NCBI GenBank assembly: GCA_016217625.1
Contig: JACRHK010000012.1
Location: forward strand, 1 to 6,786
Direction of reading: 5' to 3'
Source: Nitrospirota bacterium
Lineage (GTDB): Bacteria > Nitrospirota > RBG-16-64-22 > JACRHK01
DNA length: 6,786 nucleotides
Position 1 is the first letter of the stretch. Each line of letters starts with the position of its first letter. Positions 1-5,195 of the stretch are shown here, in pieces. The notes beneath the pieces were generated by a model. The model was not told the origin of the DNA, did no database searches, and saw only the letters and a list, made by a program, of their open reading frames with translations. The translations under genes and the position numbers were made by a program.

Positions 1-1034
1 CCCGTGATCTGCCCCCCCTGCTCCTCGGCGCCTTTCCGCAAGCTCTCTGAGGAGCCCAGGATGGAGCGCGCGGCGTTGTCGATCTCCAAGCTGGCGCCGC
101 GGACCTGTTCCACCAGGCCGGTAAGCCCGTTCACCATGAGGTTGAAGGCGTCGGCCAAGGAACCCAGGGCGTCCGCCGTGACCTCGGCCTCTTTGGTCAA
201 ATCCCCCTCCGCGGCGGCGCTCACGACGGTCAGCAGGTCCATCACCTGCCGTTGCATCCGGTTCCGCTCCTCCTCCGTCTGCAAGAGACCTCGGAGGCGC
301 CGGATCGTCTCGTTGAACGTCTCCCCGAGGTGCCCGATCTCGTCCTCGGTCTTGACCTCCACCTCGCGGCTCAGGTCTCCGTGCCCGACCGATTCGGCCA
401 CGCTGGCGATCTCCTTGATAGGTGTCACGAGGACATTGTTCGCGTAGAGCACGCCCAACCCCACGATGATCAGGAGGGCTACCCCGATGAAGGCAAGCAC
501 GCGGTAGAGCATGGCATAGACCTCGCTCTCGATCCGCTCGGTTGACAGCCCCAGGTGGACATTCCCCACCAGGCCATCCACGACGGGGGCGGAGATATGG
601 ATCGTCTTCCCGCCCTCCAACAGATGGGTGGCGAGGATTTTTTTCTCCATCCCCTTGATGGAGCTGAGAATCTCAGGAGGGACCTCCCCTTCGAAGGTGT
701 GGGCCAGAATCTTCCCCTCCTCGTTGGCGATGAGGGAGTAGACCACCGACTCCTCTTTGAGCTGGGCTTTGGCCTCTCTCTTGAGCACATCCGTGCTGAC
801 AGTGAGGATGGGATTGGCGGCGCTGGTGGCGAGCGCGGTCCCCAGGGCTTTCCCCCGCTTCTCCATCTCGGCAGTCAGGCCGGCCTGCACGCTGGTGAAG
901 AGGTTGATGACCACGACCAGGCCCAGGAGGAGGGCCACCGCGACGATGATCCCTCCGATCTTGAGGCTGATGCTCAGCCCTTTCTGCGTGGGCTTGGGCT
1001 CTTCCCGTTTAATCCTTCCCGTCGCTCGTTCCAT
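1..1034 (-). CDS. Methyl-accepting chemotaxis protein, PilJ-like, tandem HAMP (3' end outside window)
   Basis: This is the N-terminal 344 residues of an inner-membrane chemoreceptor, open through the left edge. Starting at the ATG at 1034-1032, I read a short basic N-terminus, TM1 at about 26-46, a periplasmic sensor of about 130 residues, TM2 at about 179-197, a HAMP domain (Pro205, GDLS at 219-222, DEIG at 231-234, FN at 240-241), a second HAMP-like unit (EGDLT at 276-280, DALG at 288-291, FNLMVNGL at 297-304), then the start of the first signalling helix. The sensor contains a Cache-like strand pair around YSLIANEEGKILAHT (99-113). The CheA/CheW-binding hairpin and methylation sites are mostly missing because the window ends. 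Tandem HAMP with an AEGDLT motif is typical of PilJ/FrzCD-type receptors. The gene lies 33 bases after cheW, and a G-rich ribosome binding site (AAGGGGGGAAC) precedes it. The receptor class is confident; the ligand is unknown, and the neighbouring binding protein is a candidate ligand carrier. Confidence 0.93.
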   Translation of the reverse strand, partial: MERATGRIKREEPKPTQKGLSISLKIGGIIVAVALLLGLVVVINLFTSVQAGLTAEMEKRGKALGTALATSAANPILTVSTDVLKREAKAQLKEESVVYSLIANEEGKILAHTFEGEVPPEILSSIKGMEKKILATHLLEGGKTIHISAPVVDGLVGNVHLGLSTERIESEVYAMLYRVLAFIGVALLIIVGLGVLYANNVLVTPIKEIASVAESVGHGDLSREVEVKTEDEIGHLGETFNETIRRLRGLLQTEEERNRMQRQVMDLLTVVSAAAEGDLTKEAEVTADALGSLADAFNLMVNGLTGLVEQVRGASLEIDNAARSILGSSESLRKGAEEQGGQIT

Positions 1035-1067
1035 CTTTCTGTTCCCCCCTTATCGAGTCGAGTTCCC

Positions 1068-1592
1068 CTATCGGATGCGGTGCTCCGTGAGGATCTTGGT
1101 CAAGTCCAGCGAGATGAAGAGATTTCCGGGCAGGCGCACGAGGTGGATCAGATAGCGTCCCCGGCGGTCGTCGGCGCCGATCTCGAAGGGACTCAGGTCG
1201 GTCTCGCCCACGTCGACCACGTGCTGGATGGAATCCACGGCAAACCCTGCCTGGAGCGATCCCTGTTTCACAATGAGGATGCGACCTTCGGGAGTCGGCC
1301 GCCACGGAGTCTGCTTGACAATGAGCTTGAGGTCCATGATCGGGATGAGGCTTCCCCTGAGGTTGACGACGCCGAGGAGGTCGGGCGGCGCGGTCGGGAC
1401 GGGAAACATGCGGGGGGGGATGATGACCTCCTGGATGGGGAAGGTCTCCGCGCCGTAGAACTCGTCTTCGAGAAGGAAGGTGCAGTACTGGCGTCGCGGC
1501 GCCACCGTACCCGTTAACAGGGCTGCCGGCACCGATCCGGCCTGTTGCGGCTTCGGGGTTCCTGGAGAAAAACCGGCGTAAGGTTCCATCAT
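1068..1592 (-). CDS. cheW: CheW-type chemotaxis coupling protein (PilI-like)
   Basis: This 174-residue cytoplasmic protein is a single CheW domain that would link the chemoreceptor to a CheA kinase. Diagnostic stretches are QYCTFLLEDEFYG (35-47), the helix IQEVI (53-57), the core VVNLRGSLIPIMDL (75-88), GFAVDSIQHVVDV (116-128) and the C-terminal strand/helix ISLDLTKIL (160-168). About 34 N-terminal residues rich in Pro, Gly and Ala precede the domain and look disordered; typical CheW proteins lack so long an extension. Two ATGs in tandem (1592 and 1589) could both serve as start. The stop of the upstream binding-protein gene is 6 bases away, and the AAGAAG run encoding that protein's lysine tail may act as a weak ribosome binding site, implying translational coupling. 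PilI is the Pil-Chp name for this role. The family is confident; the PilI subtype is inferred from the PilH-like and PilJ-like neighbours. Confidence 0.93.
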   Translation of the reverse strand: MMEPYAGFSPGTPKPQQAGSVPAALLTGTVAPRRQYCTFLLEDEFYGAETFPIQEVIIPPRMFPVPTAPPDLLGVVNLRGSLIPIMDLKLIVKQTPWRPTPEGRILIVKQGSLQAGFAVDSIQHVVDVGETDLSPFEIGADDRRGRYLIHLVRLPGNLFISLDLTKILTEHRIR

Positions 1593-1598
1593 GGCCCG

Positions 1599-2432
1599 TT
1601 ACTTCTTCTTCGCCGTCTTCGCCGGCTGCTTGAGCTCGTCGGCAAAGGCCAGTTCCTTGTGCAGGTGCTTCCTTCCCTCTCCCTGGAGGAAATCAATGAA
1701 CAGCTTCGCCTTCCCCTGCGGCTCCCCTTTGACGATGAGCGTGTTCTGCGACTTCCAGGGATAGGTGCCCGCGATGAGCGAGTCCCGGGAAGGCGCGACG
1801 CCGTCGACTTTGATGACCTTGGCGAATTTCCTGTTGACCATCGTCAGGCTGATAAAGGCAATGGAAGTCGGGGTGTTTCCCACCTCCAGCAGGACCTCCT
1901 GATCCTCCTTGACGTTTTTGGCCGGCTTGAACTGCTTCGGGTCGGGCAGGATCTGCTTCCAGTTCCCCTCCCGATCCTGACAATGGAGGCGCGTGATGAC
2001 CTTGATGGCCGCGTCTTTCCCGCCGACCTCCTTCCAGTTGGCGATCTTGCCGGAGAAGACCTCCCGGACCTGTTTCTGGGTCAGGTTGTCGATGGGGTTC
2101 GTGTTGTGGACGACGATGACCAGCGCCTCGAAGGAGATGGGATAGGCATGGAAGTTCTTCTTGGTCAACTCCTCTTCTTTGGGGAGACAACAGAGGCCGC
2201 CCACATCGATCTTCTTGGCATCGATCCCCTTGGCGGCGGTGCCGCACCCGCCCGGGATCGCCGTCACCCGGATGCCGGTCTTCTTCTCAAAGGCCTCGGA
2301 GGCAGCGACGATTCCCCCGTAATACATCGAGCGCTCGCCCGTCCAGACCAGCACCTCCGCAGCCTGTGCAGGGAGTGCGGGTAATAGAGTGAGCAGGAGA
2401 GCGATTCCCATGAGCGAGAGCAAAGGCAACAT
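1599..2432 (-). CDS. PstS-like periplasmic substrate-binding protein with cysteine-bearing pocket motifs
   Basis: This is a 277-residue secreted binding protein of the phosphate/tungstate-type (PBP_like_2) superfamily. An N-terminal hydrophobic signal (about 1-24, cleavage likely after AQA) precedes the mature chain; unusually it has no Lys or Arg before the hydrophobic core. Family hallmarks are PISFEALVIVVHNTNPIDNL (98-117), VFSGKIANWKEVGG (125-138), VITR (145-148) and IAFISLTMV (191-199). The loops that in PstS hold phosphate (SGSGGG, GASD and R-x-x-SGT) here read GGCGTAAKG (61-69), GGLCC (78-82) and RLHCQDREGNW (148-158), putting Cys63, Cys81, Cys82 and Cys151 near the presumed pocket. 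A lysine-rich tail (KTAKKK) ends the protein. No Pst permease genes are adjacent; the gene lies between a response regulator and cheW, which suggests sensing instead of uptake. An AGGAG ribosome binding site sits 6 bases before the ATG, with an in-frame stop just upstream that fixes the start. The ligand cannot be told from sequence. Confidence 0.88.
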   Translation of the reverse strand: MLPLLSLMGIALLLTLLPALPAQAAEVLVWTGERSMYYGGIVAASEAFEKKTGIRVTAIPGGCGTAAKGIDAKKIDVGGLCCLPKEEELTKKNFHAYPISFEALVIVVHNTNPIDNLTQKQVREVFSGKIANWKEVGGKDAAIKVITRLHCQDREGNWKQILPDPKQFKPAKNVKEDQEVLLEVGNTPTSIAFISLTMVNRKFAKVIKVDGVAPSRDSLIAGTYPWKSQNTLIVKGEPQGKAKLFIDFLQGEGRKHLHKELAFADELKQPAKTAKKK

Positions 2433-2481
2433 ACCTAACTCCTATCGAAAAGTCTAAAGGTTATCCTGTCTCAGTTAGAAA

Positions 2482-2844
2482 TTACGCGAGGTATTTGTTT
2501 ACCAGCTTGATGAGATCCGCCGTACTGAAGGGCTTCGTCAGATACTCGTCAGCCCCCTGCTTCATGCCCCAGAACTTGTCGCTGTCCTGATCCTTTTGCG
2601 TGACCATGATGATCGGGATATGCTTGTACTTATCATCGGTTTTGAGCGCGCGGCAGACCTGGAAGCCGTTTTTCTTGGGCATGATGACGTCCAAGATGAT
2701 GAGGTTGATCGGTTCCGTCCGCACCTTTTGTTCGGCGGCTTCTCCGTCCATGACGGTAACCAGTTTGTGCCCAGTGGGCTCCAACGCGGACTGGATGAGC
2801 TGTAATTCCGAATAGCTGTCATCCGCGATGAGAATGTTGGCCAT
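2482..2844 (-). CDS. Single-domain response regulator, PilG/PilH (CheY)-like
   Basis: This 120-residue protein is one complete receiver domain with no output domain. It has the acidic pair Asp8/Asp9, phosphoacceptor Asp52 in LIILDVIMP, the switch threonine Thr82 in IIMVTQKD and the invariant Lys104 in YLTKPF. The TQKDQDSDKFWGMKQGADEYLTKP segment (82-105) closely resembles that of PilH and PilG, the receivers of the Pil-Chp twitching-motility pathway, more than flagellar CheY. It would be phosphorylated by a CheA-type kinase not seen here, and then act by protein-protein contact, probably on the pilus motors or another polar target. It is the first gene of the chemosensory operon, with a strong ribosome binding site (GGGGGAGGAAACG before the ATG) and a promoter candidate about 100 bases upstream. 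The next gene, for the binding protein, starts 49 bases after its stop. The receiver identity is near certain; the PilH-like label comes from remembered family sequences. Confidence 0.95.
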   Translation of the reverse strand: MANILIADDSYSELQLIQSALEPTGHKLVTVMDGEAAEQKVRTEPINLIILDVIMPKKNGFQVCRALKTDDKYKHIPIIMVTQKDQDSDKFWGMKQGADEYLTKPFSTADLIKLVNKYLA

Positions 2845-2870
2845 CGTTTCCTCCCCCTTTATCCCCCCAG

Positions 2871-2887
2871 ATCCGGACTGTCCGGAT
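2871..2887. promoter_or_regulatory. Perfect 17-base dyad in the leader of the chemosensory operon
   Basis: ATCCGGAC-T-GTCCGGAT is an exact inverted repeat with 8-base arms and a single central base. It lies 26 bases before the response-regulator start codon and about 60 bases downstream of the promoter candidate. As DNA it fits a dimeric repressor operator; as RNA it could fold as a 7-bp stem with a three-base loop just before the ribosome binding site. No U-tract follows, so it is not a classic terminator. Function is inferred from position and symmetry only. Confidence 0.5.
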
Positions 2888-2945
2888 GGTTTTCCTCAAG
2901 GGCGGGTCCAATATCTATTGAAAATACCGAGGGTTTGAACTGAAA

Positions 2946-2973
2946 TTTATCACAGAGTTTGAGGGGTTGTCAA
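2946..2973 (-). promoter_or_regulatory. Sigma70-type promoter candidate for the response regulator/binding protein/cheW/receptor operon
   Basis: Read on the minus strand, a consensus -35 hexamer TTGACA (2973-2968) is followed after 16 bases by GATAAA (2951-2946); TAAATT at 18 bases spacing is an alternative -10. Transcription would begin near 2938, giving a leader of about 90 bases that contains the 2871-2887 dyad. The -35 box lies just 6 bases after the stop of the NosL-like gene. No intrinsic terminator separates the two operons, so read-through from upstream is also possible. Confidence 0.5.
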
Positions 2974-2979
2974 GGACTT

Positions 2980-3405
2980 TCAAGGGGACGTCACCCGCTC
3001 CGTGGGCGCGCCGAACGGATTGGCGACGGCTTCCCCTTTGCTCCAGCGGAGAAATTGTTCTAAATCCTCCTCCCTGGCGAAGGCGCGGATGCGCCCCGAG
3101 GCCGGCCCCTTGCCGTACACAGCCGCCGAGGCGTCGATGGGCTGGCCGCTCACGGCATCCGGAACCGTCAGGGATCGGATCCCCGGTTGCCGGTTCTGCA
3201 TCCAGCGCTGGGCGCACGCGATCGAATCGAATACAGCCACCATTCCCTCCACCGTGGTGAGGCGGATAGCCGCCGTGGGTCGCACGAAAGCCCCGTCGAA
3301 CGCGCACCGTTCCCCTTTCCGTGCAGCCGTCCAGTAGGCCGATCCCGAAGCCACCAAGGCCAGAATAGCCAATAGAATCAATGGGGTTTTATATCGGATC
3401 TCCAT
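2980..3405 (-). CDS. Membrane-anchored NosL-like protein with altered metal-site motif
   Basis: This 141-residue protein has one N-terminal hydrophobic segment (about 8-24), which is either an uncleaved anchor or a signal peptide; there is no lipobox, unlike classical NosL lipoproteins. The rest resembles the NosL fold: CAFDGAFV (34-41) aligns with the CPxCGMFV motif, VFDSIACAQRWM (58-69) with the FDG helix region, VPDAVSGQPIDASAAVYG (81-98) with the 'D-Y-x-T-x-x-W-I-D-A' region, and IRAFAREEDLEQFL (106-119) with the C-terminal helix. NosL binds copper and helps mature nitrous oxide reductase. Here the second Cys and Met of CxxCGM are Asp and Ala, leaving Cys34 and Cys64. It is the last gene of the ABC operon, 6 bases after the membrane protein, with an AAAGGA ribosome binding site. 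The role could be an extracytoplasmic chaperone or partner of the ABC module. The NosL relationship is from remembered motifs and is moderately sure. Confidence 0.65.
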   Translation of the reverse strand: MEIRYKTPLILLAILALVASGSAYWTAARKGERCAFDGAFVRPTAAIRLTTVEGMVAVFDSIACAQRWMQNRQPGIRSLTVPDAVSGQPIDASAAVYGKGPASGRIRAFAREEDLEQFLRWSKGEAVANPFGAPTERVTSP

Positions 3406-3411
3406 GTTCCT

Positions 3412-4443
3412 TTAAGTTCCCCCCAACCACCGATCGACCAGGAAGTGCACCGCGACCATAAGCGGTGAGGCGACAAAGGCCAGGAGGGCCAGACCCCATA
3501 ACCGGCGGGTGTACCGTTTGAGGTGGGAGGCCGTCTCCTCGTGACGGCCCAGCCGCTCCAGCGAGGCGGCCCAGAGGAGGGCGAACAGACCAAGGAGGGG
3601 AAGTACGAGCATCAGGCTTCCGTCCGGGACGTACTGGATAAAGCAATACAGGTCATGGTGGAACGGAAGGCCCATCAGACGGGGCGCAATGATCTCGATG
3701 AAGGCGATGGCGGCGATGCCCAGGGCCGCCGCTCCCCCCAGCGCCAGCGCCCCCTCCCCGGCGCGCCGCGCAGGGGAGGTCTCGGCATGCCGGAACAGGG
3801 CAAGCCCGATCCCTCCGGCGAGGAGGGTCTGGGCGGCAAAGTATAGGGACAGCAAGGGGTGATCAAATTCCGCCCCGAGCAAGGTCCGGGGAACCACAGC
3901 GGAGGCGCGGGTCGGCAGGTCCGTGATGAGCGTGCAACAGGTCACCTCTTGTCGGGGAGTCAGCGTCAGGAAATAGAAGAGGTCCCCCAGGGCGTCTGCA
4001 GCCAGAAACGCCGAGACGCCCGCCAGCAGGGCGAGATTGCGGCGGAAGAGGGGCGCCGTCTTCGCGGCCCGGTTCAGCGCGTACAGGAGGAGCCAGAGTC
4101 CCGAGAGGAAAAAGCCGATCGGCTTCAGGACCTGGAGAGCCCCTGAAAGGGTCGGCAGAGCCTGGGTGACGCCATAGATGCACATCGCCCCCGGAATATC
4201 CGGGACGAAGCTCTGGAGCGTGGCGTAGAAGAGGGGCCACGCCAGCATCCGCATGGTGAGGAGGACGACGGCCAGCGTGAGCATGAGGTGGGTCTGCTCT
4301 TCAACGGCCGTCCGCAGATCGGGGGTAGGGGAGGGGCCCAGGCTCGCGTGGAGCTTGAGGGCAAACCCCGTCTGGAGGGCGGCCAGGAGTAGCGTCAGTA
4401 GGCCGATGAGGAGAATGGCGACGGAGAGAGGATTCAGGATCAT
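3412..4443 (-). CDS. Eight-helix membrane protein of unknown function with extracytoplasmic Cys/His motifs
   Basis: I do not recognise a named family. The 343 residues give about eight hydrophobic segments (near 4-29, 52-76, 107-125, 136-161, 197-217, 231-254, 276-295, 315-336). Basic loops LNRAAKTAPLFRRN, FRHAETSPARR and ERLGRHEETASHLKRYTRR fall between helices 3-4, 5-6 and 7-8, so the positive-inside rule puts loops 2-3, 4-5 and 6-7 outside the cytoplasm. Those outer loops carry every cysteine: Cys88 in GAMCIYG, Cys169-Cys170 in EVTCCT, and Cys267 with His262-His263 in FHHDLYCF. Such placement suits metal binding or thiol chemistry, but that is inference. Its ATG overlaps the ATPase stop as ATGA, and the NosL-like gene follows 6 bases later, so the three are almost certainly co-translated. 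Its ribosome binding site GGAGG is buried in a hairpin formed by the end of the ATPase gene, which suggests that its translation depends on ATPase translation. Confidence 0.8.
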   Translation of the reverse strand: MILNPLSVAILLIGLLTLLLAALQTGFALKLHASLGPSPTPDLRTAVEEQTHLMLTLAVVLLTMRMLAWPLFYATLQSFVPDIPGAMCIYGVTQALPTLSGALQVLKPIGFFLSGLWLLLYALNRAAKTAPLFRRNLALLAGVSAFLAADALGDLFYFLTLTPRQEVTCCTLITDLPTRASAVVPRTLLGAEFDHPLLSLYFAAQTLLAGGIGLALFRHAETSPARRAGEGALALGGAAALGIAAIAFIEIIAPRLMGLPFHHDLYCFIQYVPDGSLMLVLPLLGLFALLWAASLERLGRHEETASHLKRYTRRLWGLALLAFVASPLMVAVHFLVDRWLGGT

Positions 4444-5195
4444 GGCGCGGCGCCTCCGGCGGGAGTTTCCGGAGGGCCTCCCTGCCTGTCCGGCAGGGAG
4501 GCGGACGAACGGCGTTCCACCTCGATGAGCCGCCCCCCCTTGAGATGCCAGACGACATCGGCCAGATCCCTGAGGATCGGATCGTGGGTGGAGACGAACA
4601 GGGTCGTCCCTTTCCCCTTCAACTCGGTGAAACAGGCGAGGAGGCGGTCAATCTCCTCCTCGTCGATGTTGGAGGTGGGCTCGTCGGCGATGAGGATTTC
4701 GGGGTTCCCCACCAGCGCGCGCGCGATGGCCACCCGCTGTTGCTCCCCTCCGCTCAACTCCTCGGGCGGGTGGAGGAGGCGGTGCCCGAGGTGGAACCGT
4801 TCGAGCAGCTCGCGGGCCCGTTCCCTCCGCGCGCGTTCCCCCATCCCTCGGGGGATCAGGGGTTGGGAGACGTTCTCCCACGCAGGCACGCCGGGCAAGA
4901 GGTTGAAGTTTTGAAAGATGAACCCGATCTGGGAGCGACGGAGGCGCGCCAGGGCCGGCTCGGCAAACCGGGTCATCTCCTCGCCGTTGAGGTGGATGGT
5001 CCCGGAGGTAGGCCGATCCAGCGCCCCGATGAGGCTGATGAGCGTCGTTTTCCCCGAGCCGGACGGGCCGTAGACGACGGTGATTTCACCCGGATACCCC
5101 TCCACAGACACTTTTTGGAGGGCCCGGACCTCGTGAGGCGTTCCCGCGCGGTACGTTTTGGTGACCTCGCGGATAGTGTATCGGGCGCCGCTCAT
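4440..5195 (-). CDS. ABC transporter ATP-binding protein, MacB/LolD-type
   Basis: This 251-residue cytoplasmic ATPase belongs to the MacB/LolD/FtsE group that drives FtsX-fold permeases. Walker A is GPSGSGKTT (43-51), Q-loop Gln95 in FIFQNFNLLP, signature LSGGEQQRVAIARAL (147-161), Walker B ILIADEPT (167-174), D-loop SNID (175-178) and switch His204 in VSTHD. FIFQNFNLLPG and an arm reading ARARELLERFHLG are characteristic of the LolD/MacB branch. The last 25 or so residues (SSASLPDRQGGPPETPAGGAAP region) are a low-complexity extension beyond the normal end and are encoded by the two hairpins at 4453-4502. The start overlaps the permease stop as ATGA, preceded by a GGAGG ribosome binding site 7 bases upstream. 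ATP hydrolysis would power the FtsX-like permease encoded just upstream, likely as mechanotransmission or export of an unknown substrate. Confidence 0.96.
   Translation of the reverse strand: MSGARYTIREVTKTYRAGTPHEVRALQKVSVEGYPGEITVVYGPSGSGKTTLISLIGALDRPTSGTIHLNGEEMTRFAEPALARLRRSQIGFIFQNFNLLPGVPAWENVSQPLIPRGMGERARRERARELLERFHLGHRLLHPPEELSGGEQQRVAIARALVGNPEILIADEPTSNIDEEEIDRLLACFTELKGKGTTLFVSTHDPILRDLADVVWHLKGGRLIEVERRSSASLPDRQGGPPETPAGGAAP
4453..4475 (-). promoter_or_regulatory. Hairpin sequestering the ribosome binding site of the eight-helix membrane protein
   Basis: On the mRNA strand CCTCCGG (4475-4469) and CCGGAGG (4459-4453) form a perfect 7-bp stem, six pairs of it G-C, with a 9-base loop. 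The 3' arm contains GGAGG, the only good ribosome binding site, 9 bases before the ATG at 4443. The whole hairpin is inside the ATPase reading frame, so ribosomes finishing that gene would melt it. This predicts strict translational coupling on top of the ATGA overlap. Confidence 0.6.
4476..4502. repeat. Perfect 11-bp stem hairpin at the end of the ATPase gene
   Basis: GCCTCCCTGCC and GGCAGGGAGGC are exact inverted repeats of 11 bases flanking the 5-base loop TGTCC. The hairpin lies inside the ATPase coding sequence and directly abuts the ribosome-binding-site hairpin at 4453-4475. It has no U-tract, so it is not an intrinsic terminator. It could be an mRNA stability or processing element, or a small REP-like repeat that has inserted into the low-complexity tail of the protein. 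Confidence 0.6.

Noticed and set aside
555..1517. Long plus-strand open frame (320 codons) opposite the receptor and cheW genes
   Set aside because: It spans two clear minus-strand genes and their intergenic gap, has no family resemblance, and reads as the charged, Asp/Arg/Gly-rich shadow expected opposite GC-rich codons.
1545..2384. Plus-strand open frame (279 codons) opposite the binding-protein gene
   Set aside because: Composition rich in Leu/Asp/Arg/Gly with no motif; the minus-strand frame has a signal peptide and family hallmarks.
1599..2432. Possible heme attachment by the binding protein's cysteines
   Set aside because: No CxxCH motif; the cysteines occur as GGCG, LCC and LHCQ.
2915..3307. 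Alternative minus-strand frame overlapping the NosL-like gene
   Set aside because: The other frame (2980-3405) has a membrane anchor, family-like motifs, a ribosome binding site and correct operon spacing; this one is Arg/Gly-rich without motifs.
4453..4502. Intrinsic terminator between the ATPase and membrane-protein genes
   Set aside because: Both hairpins are inside coding sequence and lack a following U-tract; the genes overlap by ATGA.
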